Shown here: in pieces, positions 1 to 9,250 of the stretch | Numbering within the stretch: position 1 is the first letter of the stretch | How the letters are laid out: each line of letters opens with the position of its first letter | From: Marinimicrobium sp038419845 | Lineage (GTDB): Bacteria > Pseudomonadota > Gammaproteobacteria > Pseudomonadales > Cellvibrionaceae | NCBI RefSeq assembly: GCF_038419845.1 | Contig: NZ_JBCAQT010000008.1 | Coordinates: 62,001 to 126,000 of the forward strand | DNA length: 64,000 bases | Direction: 5' to 3' | Made by a program: the position numbers and the translations under genes | The notes under the pieces: model-generated | Database searches by the model: none | What the model was told of the DNA's origin: nothing | What the model saw: only the letters and a program-made list of their open reading frames with translations

Positions 1-366
1 CCGCTGTTCAGCCTCAATGAGCGCGTCTCTCTGGTGCGCGACAACCTGCAGCACCTGGACAATGTCGAGGTCTGCGGCTTTGACAAACTGCTGGTGGATT
101 TTGTGCGGGAGAAGAAAGCCCAGGCGGTGCTGCGCGGGCTGCGTGCGGTGTCCGACTTTGAATACGAATTTCAGCTGGCCAACATGAACCGGGCGCTGGA
201 GCCCAGCATGGAGAGCCTGTTTCTGACTCCGGCCGAGCACTTATCTTTTATTTCGTCGTCCATTGTGCGGGAGATCGCCAGCCTCAATGGCGATGTGAGC
301 AAATTCGTGCGACCCTCGGTCGAGCAGGCACTGGCGCACAAGTTCGGCCACAAACCCCATCACTGA
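1..366 (+). CDS. coaD: Phosphopantetheine adenylyltransferase, C-terminal part
   Basis: Transfers AMP from ATP to 4'-phosphopantetheine, the penultimate step of coenzyme A synthesis in the cytoplasm. Only about 121 C-terminal codons are in the window. The frame is open at base 1, so the N-terminal nucleotidyltransferase motif lies upstream. Visible family blocks are RGLRAVSDFEYE, LANMNR and FISSSIVREIA, in the order and spacing usual for CoaD (about 160 aa in full). The gene stops at TGA 364-366. The next gene on this strand is an unrelated transporter. Confidence 0.95.
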   Translation, partial: PLFSLNERVSLVRDNLQHLDNVEVCGFDKLLVDFVREKKAQAVLRGLRAVSDFEYEFQLANMNRALEPSMESLFLTPAEHLSFISSSIVREIASLNGDVSKFVRPSVEQALAHKFGHKPHH

Positions 367-441
367 GGGCGCCGGCATGCCTTGCGGCTAACCCCTTTCC
401 GGTCCGCTGAATGTCACAATGTAAGTGGCGGAGTACACTCA

Positions 442-1371
442 ATGCCCGATCGCTCGCACTTCACCCGGCGCTGGCTGGTGGTCCTCACCGCCATTTTCTG
501 CTGCCTGCTCTGGGGCAGCGCCTACCCGGCGATCAAAACCGGCTACGCCCTGCTGAGCATTCCCGCCGATGACACCGCCTCCCAGGTGCTGTTTGCGGGC
601 TACCGCTTTTTCGGCTCCGGCCTGCTGCTTCTGGCCCTGGCGACGGTCACGGGCAAATCCCTCTGGTCGTTCAGCCCCCGCCAGTGGGGCCAGCTCGCCC
701 TGCTGGGGCTGATGCAGACCACCCTGCAGTATGTGTTTTTCTATATCGGTCTGGCCTACGCCAGCGGGGTGAAGGCGGCCATTGTGAACTCCACCGGCAC
801 CTTCTTCAGCGTGCTGCTCGCGCATTTCATCTATCGCAATGACCGGATGAGCGCGGCGCGCAGCATCGGCTGCATTCTCGGCTTCGCCGGCGTTGTGCTG
901 GTGAACCTGGGACGGGGCCCGCTGAACTTCGATTTTACCCTGATGGGTGAGGGCTTTATTGCCATCGCCGCGCTGGTCATGGCCATTGCGCTGCTTTACG
1001 GCAAACGTCTGTCCCAGACCATCGACCCGGTGGTCATGACCGGGCAGCAGCTCACCCTCGGGGGACTGGTACTGATTGCCATCGGGAGCTTCAGTGGCGG
1101 CGAGGTCACGGGGATCGGCTGGCATTCGGGGTTGTTGCTGGGCTATCTGACGGCGCTGTCGGCGACGGTCTTCGCCCTCTGGAGTTTTCTGCTCAAGCAC
1201 AACCCGGTGGGGCAGGTCATTCCCCTCCAGTTCCTGATTCCGGTGTTCGGCGCGCTCCTGTCAGCCTACTTTCTGCAGGAAACCATCCTGGAATGGAAAA
1301 ACCTGATGGCGCTGGCGCTGGTGTGCTGGGGCATCTGGCTGGTGACCCGACCCTCGGGTCAACAAACCTGA
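442..1371 (+). CDS. DMT-superfamily (EamA-type) transporter
   Basis: Inner-membrane protein of 309 aa with about ten hydrophobic segments in two EamA-like halves. The first opens with an LLWGSAYPAIK segment near residue 20. The family exports small metabolites such as amino acids or drugs; the substrate cannot be read from the sequence. I chose ATG 442 because GGAG lies 8 nt upstream (430-433). A TTG at 382 would add 20 polar residues without a ribosome site. The 3' end faces mutM, 25 bp away. It has no visible functional link to its neighbours. Confidence 0.85.
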   Translation: MPDRSHFTRRWLVVLTAIFCCLLWGSAYPAIKTGYALLSIPADDTASQVLFAGYRFFGSGLLLLALATVTGKSLWSFSPRQWGQLALLGLMQTTLQYVFFYIGLAYASGVKAAIVNSTGTFFSVLLAHFIYRNDRMSAARSIGCILGFAGVVLVNLGRGPLNFDFTLMGEGFIAIAALVMAIALLYGKRLSQTIDPVVMTGQQLTLGGLVLIAIGSFSGGEVTGIGWHSGLLLGYLTALSATVFALWSFLLKHNPVGQVIPLQFLIPVFGALLSAYFLQETILEWKNLMALALVCWGIWLVTRPSGQQT

Positions 1372-1396
1372 CCAACGGTTGCATCAATACCCTTCT

Positions 1397-2209
1397 CTAT
1401 TTCTGACAAGCCACACAGTACACGCTGGTGCGATTGTTCATCCGGATTTCTTTCAGCGCTTTGCCGCACTGGCGACAGGGTTGATAACCACGACCGTAGA
1501 CCAGCAGCTGCTGCTTGAAATAGCCCGGCTGGCCGTCTCCGCCGACGAAGTCGCGCAGGGTGGTGCCGCCCTGGTCAATGGAGCGCTGAAGCACAAACCG
1601 GATCTGCTCCACCAGCGCTTGCGCCTGCTTGCGGGTCAGAGTCCCGGCCTTGCGGATGGGTTTGATGCCCGCCAGATAGAGCGCCTCGTTGGCGTAGATG
1701 TTGCCCACCCCCACCACGGTTTTGCTGTCCATGAGAAACTGCTTGATGGGGGCGGTGCGTTTGCGACTGCGCCGGAACAGATACTCGGCATGAAAGGCGT
1801 CGCTCAGAGGCTCCGGCCCCAGATGGGCGAGCAGCGCATGGTCCTCGGCGTCGCCTTCCACCCAGAGCAGACAGCCGAAACGGCGCGGGTCACAGTAGCG
1901 CAGCACGCGCGAACCGAACACCAGATCGAAGTGATCGTGAAAGCGCGGCGGCTCCTTTCTTTCAACGATGCGCAGGCTGCCGGACATGCCCAGGTGGATC
2001 AAGGCGGTGCCATTGTCAAAACGCAGCAGCAGATACTTGCCCCGGCGACTGACCTCAAGGAGGGTTCGGCCCTCAATGGCAGCGGCGAGCGGCCCGGGCA
2101 CCGGCCAGCGCAGTTTGGGCTGGCGGATGATGACCTCGGTGAGTTGGCGACCCTCGATGTGCGGGGCAATGCCCCGCCGGGTGGTTTCGACTTCAGGTAA
2201 CTCAGGCAT
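1397..2209 (-). CDS. mutM: Formamidopyrimidine-DNA glycosylase (Fpg/MutM)
   Basis: Removes 8-oxoguanine and formamidopyrimidines from DNA and cleaves the abasic site by beta,delta-elimination. At 270 aa it has the normal family length. It starts MPELPEVETT, so Pro2 is the catalytic amine and Glu3 the acid. HLGMSGSLRI marks the N-lobe, and the C-terminus carries the zinc finger (CRQC, then CVAC about 17 residues on). It lies 41 bp downstream of phoR on the same strand. It may be read through from phoBR, though no functional tie is evident. Confidence 0.97.
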   Translation of the reverse strand: MPELPEVETTRRGIAPHIEGRQLTEVIIRQPKLRWPVPGPLAAAIEGRTLLEVSRRGKYLLLRFDNGTALIHLGMSGSLRIVERKEPPRFHDHFDLVFGSRVLRYCDPRRFGCLLWVEGDAEDHALLAHLGPEPLSDAFHAEYLFRRSRKRTAPIKQFLMDSKTVVGVGNIYANEALYLAGIKPIRKAGTLTRKQAQALVEQIRFVLQRSIDQGGTTLRDFVGGDGQPGYFKQQLLVYGRGYQPCRQCGKALKEIRMNNRTSVYCVACQK

Positions 2210-2250
2210 GAAAGGTTCGGGCTCTGTGGTACGGGGGCGAAACTATACCA

Positions 2251-3531
2251 TCATGACCGACTGAAGATGCAGGTGAAGGTGCTGCCCCTGCCCAGCTCGC
2301 TGCTGATCTGCAGCTCGCCATCGTGGCGCATCAGCACGTGTTTGACGATGGCCAGCCCCAGGCCGGTACCGCCGGTGCCGCTGTTTCGGCTCTGTTCCAC
2401 CCGATAGAAACGCTGGGTCAGGTGGGGAATGTGCTTGCTGTCAAAACCGGGCCCATTGTCATTCACTGAAAAGAAAATCTGCTGATGCGCCTCCCACAAG
2501 CGCATGACGATTCGCCCCTCGGCGGGTGTGTATTTGACCGCGTTGGTGACCAGATTGGAGAAGGCGCTGTGCAGCTCTTTCTCGTTGCCCGCCAGCTCCA
2601 GATCCGGCGTTTCGCACTCCAGAAAGATCTGATGGTTTTTCTCTCCACTCAGCGCCTGGGCTTCGGATCTGATCGATTCGAGCAGCGGCTTCAGCGCGAC
2701 CGGCTTGTGGTTGTGGCCCGACTCCGTGGTCTCCAGCTTGGACAGGGTGATCAGGTCGTTGATCAGCAGCGACATGCGCCGGGACTGTTGCTGCATCTGA
2801 CGCAGGGCTTTCTGCCAGGAGGGGCTCAACTCCGCGCCACTGTCGGACAGGGTTTCCAGATAACCGGTGATGACGGTAAGCGGAGTGCGCAGCTCGTGGC
2901 TGACATTGGCCACAAAATCCTGGCGCATCTGTTCAAGCTTGTGCAGCTGGGTGGTATCGCGCACCACGATCAACCGCTCGTTGCGGCCAAAGCGGGTGAT
3001 CTGAAACTGCAGTTGCTTGGAGCTGAAACGGGGGGAGGGAAGCTCCAGGGGCTCGCTGTAGTTACCCTCTTCAAAGTAACTGACAAACCGGGGGTGGCGG
3101 ATGAAGTTGATCACCGACTTGCCCTGGTCACTGCTGTGGAAGCCGAGCAGGCGCTGCGCCGAGGGATTCCACCAGTCCAGGCAGCCTCGCCAGTCGAGCA
3201 CGATGACCCCGTCGCGCAGGGCCGAGCTGGTTTCCTGCACCCGGCTGATGACCGCCCGCAGACTGTTTTTTTCCTGCACCTGGCGGCGCTGGAGGTGGTA
3301 GATATTGTCGAACAACTCGCCCCAGATGCCGCTGGACTCGGGAGGTGGCTCATCGTTCTGGCGCAACAGCCACTTGTTGAGACGGCGAATCTGCCACACC
3401 ATCCAGGCGATATAGAGCGCACCACCGGCCAAGAGCGTCCAGCTCAGCCGGTCAAACCAGAGCCCCACCAGTACGCATACCACCGCCAGAATAAACAGCC
3501 GCCGAAGCTCGGCACTAAAACCCCGAAGCAA
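2251..3531 (-). CDS. phoR: Phosphate regulon sensor histidine kinase PhoR
   Basis: Membrane histidine kinase that phosphorylates PhoB when phosphate is scarce. The order is two N-terminal hydrophobic helices (residues ~10-50), a linker, a PAS domain (~95-185), HisKA with the H-box NVSHELRTPL, and HATPase_c with the N-box NLVTNAVKYTP, the DNGPGF box and GTGGTGLGLAIV. Length is 426 aa. The frame begins with TTG at 3531, and AGGAGAGG about 8 nt upstream supports this rare start. It follows phoB by 76 bp. Between them a short imperfect hairpin may tune phoR expression. Confidence 0.95.
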   Translation of the reverse strand: MLRGFSAELRRLFILAVVCVLVGLWFDRLSWTLLAGGALYIAWMVWQIRRLNKWLLRQNDEPPPESSGIWGELFDNIYHLQRRQVQEKNSLRAVISRVQETSSALRDGVIVLDWRGCLDWWNPSAQRLLGFHSSDQGKSVINFIRHPRFVSYFEEGNYSEPLELPSPRFSSKQLQFQITRFGRNERLIVVRDTTQLHKLEQMRQDFVANVSHELRTPLTVITGYLETLSDSGAELSPSWQKALRQMQQQSRRMSLLINDLITLSKLETTESGHNHKPVALKPLLESIRSEAQALSGEKNHQIFLECETPDLELAGNEKELHSAFSNLVTNAVKYTPAEGRIVMRLWEAHQQIFFSVNDNGPGFDSKHIPHLTQRFYRVEQSRNSGTGGTGLGLAIVKHVLMRHDGELQISSELGRGSTFTCIFSRS

Positions 3532-3607
3532 AATAAAGGCCTCTCCTGTGGGGTTCCCGCTCCTGGGAAACCGCTAATGTCGATTTGGACGCTCATCGGG
3601 TCCGGGT

Positions 3608-4303
<696 letters not shown>

Positions 4304-4396
4304 AATGCTTGCCTGTTATCGAAAAGGTTTGACCTTCCGGGTAGTGAAAGCCGCTCCCTGAAAGACCATCGCGCAAGCGTATTTAATAAACTTAGT

Positions 4397-4414
4397 GTTA
4401 CACAATTATGACAT
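4397..4414 (-). promoter_or_regulatory. Pho box upstream of phoB
   Basis: Read on the minus strand the site is ATGTCATAATTGTGTAAC. It matches 14 of 18 positions of the enterobacterial Pho box CTGTCATAAATCTGTCAC and keeps both TGT half-sites 11 bp apart. It lies 94 bp before the phoB start codon and is oriented toward it, as expected for PhoB autoregulation. Confidence 0.8.
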
Positions 4415-4477
4415 GGCGAAAATTGATTTGATGTCGAAGTATTACCAATTGCCCCCGGGCGGGGTGGCAGGCGCGTC

Positions 4478-5389
4478 TCAGGCCATCCACAGGTCCAGCA
4501 CCAGCCCCACAAAAATGACGAAGCCCACCCAGTTGTTGCTCAGAAAAGCCCTGAAGCAGGCCGCTCGCTCGCGAAAGCGGATCAGGTACTGATGATAGAC
4601 AAACAGGCCGGCGGCCGCCGCCAGGCCCAGGTAGTACATCCACCCCAGATCAAAACGGCCACCGACCATCACCAGCGCATAGAGCGTGAGCCCCTGAAGC
4701 AGGCCGATCATCACCCGGTCCAGCTCGCCGAACAGCACCGCCGTGGACTTGATGCCCACCTTCAGGTCGTCGTCCCGGTCCACCATGGCGTAGAGGGTGT
4801 CATACACCACGGTCCAGAGCAGGGCGGTTGTGTACAGCAGCCAGACATCGGTGCCCAGACTGCCGCGCTGGGCGGCAAAGGCCATGGGAATGGCCCAGGC
4901 AAAGGCCGCCCCGAGCACAATCTGGGGCAGGTGGGTATAGCGCTTCATGAAGGGGTAGCAGAACGCCAGCGCCACCGCCCCGAAGGAGAGCTTGATGGTG
5001 AAACTGTCGGTGAGCAATACCAGCCCAAAAGCGACCAGACAGAGCCCGACAAAGAGGGTGATCGCCTCGCGCTCGCTCGCCTCACCGGTGGCCAGCGGCC
5101 GCTCGCGGGTGCGCTTCACATGGCCATCGAAACCCCGGTCGGCGTAGTCGTTGATCACACAACCGGCCGAGCGCATCACGAACACGCCCAGCACAAAAAT
5201 GATCAACAGGTCCCAGTCCGGAAAGCCCCCCGCCGCCAGCCACAGTGCCCAGAGCGTGGGCCAGAGCAACAGGAAGGTGCCGATGGGTTTGTTCAGGCGC
5301 GTGAGGCGCAGGTAGACCGGCAGGCGCTCGCGCCAATCAATGCCGGCGACCGGTTTCGCGCGCCTGGGCTGAGTTCGGTGTCGGTTCAT
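4478..5389 (-). CDS. ubiA: 4-hydroxybenzoate octaprenyltransferase UbiA
   Basis: Membrane prenyltransferase that attaches the polyprenyl tail to 4-hydroxybenzoate, the second step of ubiquinone synthesis. At 303 aa it has several membrane helices and both Asp-rich diphosphate-Mg motifs: NDYADRGFDGHV near residue 90 and DTLYAMVDRDDDLKVG near 210. The ATG at 5387-5389 overlaps the ubiC stop (ATGA), which argues for this start over upstream ones and for translational coupling. Substrate supply by UbiC fits the pairing. Confidence 0.96.
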   Translation of the reverse strand: MNRHRTQPRRAKPVAGIDWRERLPVYLRLTRLNKPIGTFLLLWPTLWALWLAAGGFPDWDLLIIFVLGVFVMRSAGCVINDYADRGFDGHVKRTRERPLATGEASEREAITLFVGLCLVAFGLVLLTDSFTIKLSFGAVALAFCYPFMKRYTHLPQIVLGAAFAWAIPMAFAAQRGSLGTDVWLLYTTALLWTVVYDTLYAMVDRDDDLKVGIKSTAVLFGELDRVMIGLLQGLTLYALVMVGGRFDLGWMYYLGLAAAAGLFVYHQYLIRFRERAACFRAFLSNNWVGFVIFVGLVLDLWMA

Positions 5390-5988
5390 GAGGATCGCTC
5401 TCGCATCGATAGTAGTCGTTGAGTGAATGCCGGCAAAAACACTTCGCTGACCAACAGCGGCCTGGCCTCCAGACGGAAGATGGAGCGTCGGCCCCACAGC
5501 GCCTCCTCCCCCTGAAGCGATGCCGGCACCGAACTGTTTCGGGGCGTCATCCGACTGAGCTCAATCGGCCCGCGCTCCAGATCGGGCTGGGCAAACAGAA
5601 AGCCACCGAGCGGCCGGGTCTGCAGGCGCCGCAGCTGACGCAGCCGACCTGTCAGACTGGTGAGCGGTATGACGCTGCGGGCAAACACCCAGGGCTGCCC
5701 CTCGCCCCAGAGCACCACTTCGCGCACCAGGGCCCAGCGACCGGCTCCCAGCCCCAACGCCCGGCGCTCGGACAACCGGGGACGGGCCAGCCCCTGGCGC
5801 CGAACGCTCACCCGAAAATCCCCTCGGCTTTCGCGCACCAGCTTGGCGGTGAGCGAGCCCTGATCCAATAGCCAGGGTTGCAGGTGGCGGGGCCCGGCGC
5901 GGCCCGGCGTCCAGCGGGGTTCCGCCGGCCAGCCAGACCTGTCCCCGGGCTGCCTGGGCGCATCCCGAGCGGCGTCAATCTGTGTCAA
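5386..5988 (-). CDS. ubiC: Chorismate pyruvate-lyase UbiC
   Basis: Splits chorismate into 4-hydroxybenzoate and pyruvate, the first committed step of ubiquinone synthesis. The 200-aa protein has the family pattern: WLLDQGSLT near residue 45, an Arg-rich middle segment with VREVVLWG, ARSVIP, PLGGFLF with the catalytic-region Gly-Phe, and a C-terminal LLVSEVFLP block. It is slightly longer than E. coli UbiC because of a polar N-terminus. It overlaps ubiA by 4 bp. The start region faces the symporter gene across roughly 180 bp that should hold divergent promoters. Confidence 0.92.
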   Translation of the reverse strand: MTQIDAARDAPRQPGDRSGWPAEPRWTPGRAGPRHLQPWLLDQGSLTAKLVRESRGDFRVSVRRQGLARPRLSERRALGLGAGRWALVREVVLWGEGQPWVFARSVIPLTSLTGRLRQLRRLQTRPLGGFLFAQPDLERGPIELSRMTPRNSSVPASLQGEEALWGRRSIFRLEARPLLVSEVFLPAFTQRLLSMRERSS

Positions 5989-6169
5989 ACAACCTCCCTT
6001 AGCATTGCGCTGGCGCTGTCAATCTTGTGAGCCAATGGGGCGCCATTCTAACAGCTTCCGCCCCGGCGGGAGCCCCTCCGCCTTTACCCGAGGCGCTGGG
6101 ATTGCTTTAATGGCGCTCACTGAGCCTATTCACAATAAATGTTCACAGACAATAACGACGAGCCCACCT

Positions 6170-7441
6170 ATGAGCTTAACCCAACGCATTCTCCTGGCCA
6201 TGGCCCTCGGCGTCGGCACCGGGGTTCTGATCAACCTGCTGGCCCCCAGTGATGAGCACTTTCTGCAGGCCTGGCTGGCACAGGGGTTTTTCGACGGCGT
6301 GGGTCAGATATTCATCGCCTCCCTCACGCTGCTGGTGGTGCCGCTGGTGTTTGTCTCTCTGGTGTGCGGCAGCGCCTCGCTAGGCGGACACAGCCGAATG
6401 GGTGCCATGGCGGGCAAGACCATCGGGCTCTACCTGGCCACCACCGCCCTGGCGATAACCCTGGCGCTGACCATCGGCACTCTGGTCAAGCCCGGCGAGG
6501 GCATCGAAATGCCCGGCGAGGTGGAAGAGTTCACCGGCGTGGATAAACCCTCGCTCAAAGAAACCCTGGTCAACATCTTCCCCAGCAACCCGGTGGAGGC
6601 CATGGCCGAGGGCAACATGCTGCAGGTGATCGTCTTTGCCCTGCTGCTGGGCATCGCCATCTCGCGCGTCGACCACAAAGCCTCGGGCTACATGCAGACG
6701 TTTTTCAATCACCTCAACACGGTGATCCTGAAGCTGGTGATGATTCTGATGCACCTGGCGCCCTACGGGGTCTTCTGCCTTCTGGCCAAGCTGTTTGCCG
6801 AGCTGGGCTGGGGCGCGATCGCCGATCTGGCCCTGTATTTCTTCACGCTGCTGTTTGTATTGCTGCTGCACGGGTTGGGGGTCTACAGCCTGTTTCTCAA
6901 AGCCTTCACCCGGCTGAGCCCGGTGCTGTTTCTACGCAAGATGTGGTCGGTGATGGTGTTCGGTTTCAGTACCGCCTCAAGCAACGCCACCCTGCCCGTG
7001 ACCCTGCGCACCGTCGAACAGGACCTGGGCGTGGACAACAAGGTCGCCTCCTTTACCGTTCCTCTGGGCGCAACCATCAATATGGACGGCACGGCCATCA
7101 TGCAGGGCGTGGCCACCGCCTTCATTGCGCAGGTTTACGGTATCGACATCAGCCTGACCGGTTACTTGATGGTGGTACTGACCGCCACCCTGGCCTCCAT
7201 CGGCACCGCCGGTGTGCCGGGGGTGGGCATGATCACTCTGGCCATGGTGCTGCAGCAGGCAGGGCTGCCTGTTGAGGGGGTGGCATTGATCATCGGGGTG
7301 GACCGTCTACTGGATATGGTTCGCACTGCGGTGAACGTCACGGGCGATGCCATGGTTTCCACCGTGGTCGCCAATAGCGAAAACCTGCTCGATCGGAAAC
7401 AGTTCGGGCGGCCGCTCGGCTCCTATGGGGAAGACGAGTGA
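6170..7441 (+). CDS. Dicarboxylate/amino acid:cation symporter (DAACS family)
   Basis: Inner-membrane sodium- or proton-coupled carrier for dicarboxylates or acidic amino acids, related to GltP/DctA. It has 423 aa from ATG 6170. Diagnostic motifs are the serine-containing re-entrant loop STASSNATLPVTL (usually SSSSATLP), the binding motif GATINMDGTA, and the C-terminal MVRTAVNVTGDAM. Upstream in-frame codons back to 6005 would add polar sequence with no homology, so MSLTQRILL is the preferred start although its ribosome site is weak. Exact substrate is not decided by sequence. Confidence 0.92.
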   Translation: MSLTQRILLAMALGVGTGVLINLLAPSDEHFLQAWLAQGFFDGVGQIFIASLTLLVVPLVFVSLVCGSASLGGHSRMGAMAGKTIGLYLATTALAITLALTIGTLVKPGEGIEMPGEVEEFTGVDKPSLKETLVNIFPSNPVEAMAEGNMLQVIVFALLLGIAISRVDHKASGYMQTFFNHLNTVILKLVMILMHLAPYGVFCLLAKLFAELGWGAIADLALYFFTLLFVLLLHGLGVYSLFLKAFTRLSPVLFLRKMWSVMVFGFSTASSNATLPVTLRTVEQDLGVDNKVASFTVPLGATINMDGTAIMQGVATAFIAQVYGIDISLTGYLMVVLTATLASIGTAGVPGVGMITLAMVLQQAGLPVEGVALIIGVDRLLDMVRTAVNVTGDAMVSTVVANSENLLDRKQFGRPLGSYGEDE

Positions 7442-7493
7442 GAGGCGATCCGGCGCGTGGCGCTGAGCGAAGCGCGCCCGAGTCAGCCGGACG

Positions 7494-7847
7494 CTAATCC
7501 TGCTCTGGCGGTGGTTCCTGTGACGGCTCCGCCGGGGCCTGCCGATCCGCCGTGTTCTGAGGATCAACCGGGTCGCAGCGCCAGCCCCATTCACGGTGCT
7601 GCTCGACAAATTCGCGCGCCTTCTCCTCGCAATAGCCCTCTTCATTGTCGGCCGACCAGGGCGTTTCCACCCCGTTTTCTTTCTCGTACCGGACTTCACA
7701 GGGGGCCGCCTGGCCCTCCACCTCATAGACCACACTGATGGTGCGCCCCTGTTGGCCAAAGGCGCAGTGATAGCGTTCGCCCTCACTGGCTCGGGCCGAC
7801 AGAGCCAGCAGCGACAGGACTAAGCCGAGTAACAGTGTCTGCTTCAT
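7494..7847 (-). CDS. Small secreted protein of unknown function
   Basis: Small exported protein (117 aa). A signal peptide (MKQTLLLGLVLSLLALSARA) is followed by a mature part with four cysteines, which could form two disulfides in the periplasm, and a Pro/Glu/Gln-rich tail. ATG 7847 is chosen because GGGGGA lies just upstream and the signal peptide begins there. No domain was recognised. It is separated by 78 bp from the thioesterase gene upstream on the same strand. Confidence 0.65.
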   Translation of the reverse strand: MKQTLLLGLVLSLLALSARASEGERYHCAFGQQGRTISVVYEVEGQAAPCEVRYEKENGVETPWSADNEEGYCEEKAREFVEQHREWGWRCDPVDPQNTADRQAPAEPSQEPPPEQD

Positions 7848-7925
7848 GGTTCCCCCAAAGTCGGTTGAAACTTCATTGAACATTCTGACCGTCCTGACCG
7901 TCAGCAATCCAACGGCAAGCCGGAG

Positions 7926-8336
7926 TCACTCAAACCAGGCCCGGACCGCCTCCGGCAAGGGACGGGATTTACCGTCGCTGCCAAGCCAGACAATCTTGGA
8001 GTGGGCTTCGGCCGCTGGCTGGTCGGGCTCGGCCTGGGTGTAGAGCCGAAAGTGCGCGACAAAGCTGGAGCGGCCGGGATCAACGGCGTAGCAGTCCACA
8101 CGCAGGGTTTCGGGGTAGAACACCGGGCGCAGAAACGTGCAGCCCACGGTGACCACCACCGGATAACTGTCCTTGCGCAGGGTTATGCCCGCGGCACTCA
8201 GCCACTGAAACCGGGCCTCTTCACAGTAGCGCAGATAGAGGGTGTTGTTCACGTGGCCAAAGGCATCCATATCCCCCCAGCGCAGCGGGATCTTGCAGGA
8301 GAAGTTGGGAGCGTCCGGCAGAGGAGTCTCTGTCAT
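7926..8336 (-). CDS. Acyl-CoA thioesterase, hotdog fold (4HBT family)
   Basis: Cytoplasmic thioesterase of the YbgC/4-hydroxybenzoyl-CoA thioesterase type. The 136-aa chain has the catalytic segment RWGDMDAFGHVNNTLYLRY, where the Asp followed by GHVNN marks the active-site helix of the hotdog fold. The start codon overlaps the stop of the upstream hydratase gene by 4 bp (ATGA), so the two are translationally coupled. Hydrolysis of a CoA ester may belong to the same degradation route as the hydratase. The acyl substrate is unknown. Confidence 0.85.
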   Translation of the reverse strand: MTETPLPDAPNFSCKIPLRWGDMDAFGHVNNTLYLRYCEEARFQWLSAAGITLRKDSYPVVVTVGCTFLRPVFYPETLRVDCYAVDPGRSSFVAHFRLYTQAEPDQPAAEAHSKIVWLGSDGKSRPLPEAVRAWFE

Positions 8337-9109
8337 CCGGTCACCCTGGCCTTGAAAGAGACGTTCAGATCGCCCAGCTCTCCAAATTGCAGCCGCACCG
8401 GTTCTTCCAGAGGCGCCTCCAGCACCCCGGCATAGGAGCCGGTAATGATGAACTCGCCGGCTTTGAGGCCCTGAGCGCGGCTGCGCAGAAACTCGACCAG
8501 CCAGTAGAGGGGCGCCCGGGGATGGGTATTGGGGTGTCGCCCCTGGTGATGTTCGGGCGCCGAGCTCTGGCTGTGCAGGGTAATATCCAGTTCGCTGGCT
8601 TCCAGTGCCAGCTCCGGATCCACTTCCGGTCCGACAAACAGACCCTGATTGAGCAGGCCGTCGGCCAGCATTTCCGGAAACTCGGCCGAGGCGGGGTCCT
8701 CGTAACGGCTGTGAATCAGCTCCAGCACCAGGTGGGTGTGGGCAACGGCCGCGTCGATCTCGCTGTTTTCATAGGGGTGCTCCCGGGGGGGCAGATCCCG
8801 CCCCAGAACAAAGGCCAGCTCGGGTTCGATCCGGGCGCGCCCCCCGGGGGCCCAGACCGAGACTGGGGGCTCGCGGTGAATATCGCGAGCGTGGATAGGG
8901 GCCACGACCAGACGGTCGGGGGGCGGCTGCAGACACTTCCAGCCACCGATGTCGGCGCCCAGATCGCGCGTCACCTGGGCCTGGATGGCCAGCGCCGACT
9001 CCAGATCCTGCGGACGGCAGTTCTCGGGCAGGCGGCCCTCCTGGGCCCCGCTGCGACGACGTTCGGCCAGAATACTGGCCGCCTGGGCGACCGCTGACGG
9101 ATCTAACAT
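8333..9109 (-). CDS. 2-keto-4-pentenoate hydratase-like protein (FAH superfamily)
   Basis: Member of the fumarylacetoacetate-hydrolase superfamily closest in layout to MhpD/HpcG hydratases, which add water to 2-hydroxy-dienoates in aromatic ring-cleavage pathways. It is 258 aa. GGWKC near residue 55, ARIEPELAFVLGRDL (the metal-binding Glu pair) and HSRYED near 130 fit this group. No other meta-cleavage gene is nearby, so the physiological substrate is open. It is transcribed ahead of, and overlaps, the thioesterase gene. Confidence 0.8.
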   Translation of the reverse strand: MLDPSAVAQAASILAERRRSGAQEGRLPENCRPQDLESALAIQAQVTRDLGADIGGWKCLQPPPDRLVVAPIHARDIHREPPVSVWAPGGRARIEPELAFVLGRDLPPREHPYENSEIDAAVAHTHLVLELIHSRYEDPASAEFPEMLADGLLNQGLFVGPEVDPELALEASELDITLHSQSSAPEHHQGRHPNTHPRAPLYWLVEFLRSRAQGLKAGEFIITGSYAGVLEAPLEEPVRLQFGELGDLNVSFKARVTG

Positions 9110-9206
9110 AGAAGGCTACTCTCCGCTCGTTCCAATCGTTTGTGGAGCCTGCGCACCTCGTTGCGCGCTGAAAGACTGTGACCCGGACCACCGGTCTTGT
9201 GTCCGG

Positions 9207-9250
9207 CCCCGCGCTAACCTCGGTGGCGACGTCGATGGCGGTTAGCGGGG
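9207..9250 (-). terminator. Hairpin over the stop codon of the HDOD gene
   Basis: GCTAACC (9213-9219) pairs with GGTTAGC (9240-9246), and CCCC/GGGG extends the stem across a 2-nt bulge. The right arm contains the TAA stop. No T-run follows, so this may be a stability or pausing structure and not an intrinsic terminator. Confidence 0.35.

Noticed and set aside
439..1200. Long open frame antisense to the DMT transporter
   Set aside because: Gln/Gly/Ala-rich translation typical of the shadow of a GC-rich gene; no domain or ribosome site.
1379..2200. 273-codon open frame opposite mutM
   Set aside because: Lies wholly over mutM, which is unmistakable; composition is that of an antisense shadow.
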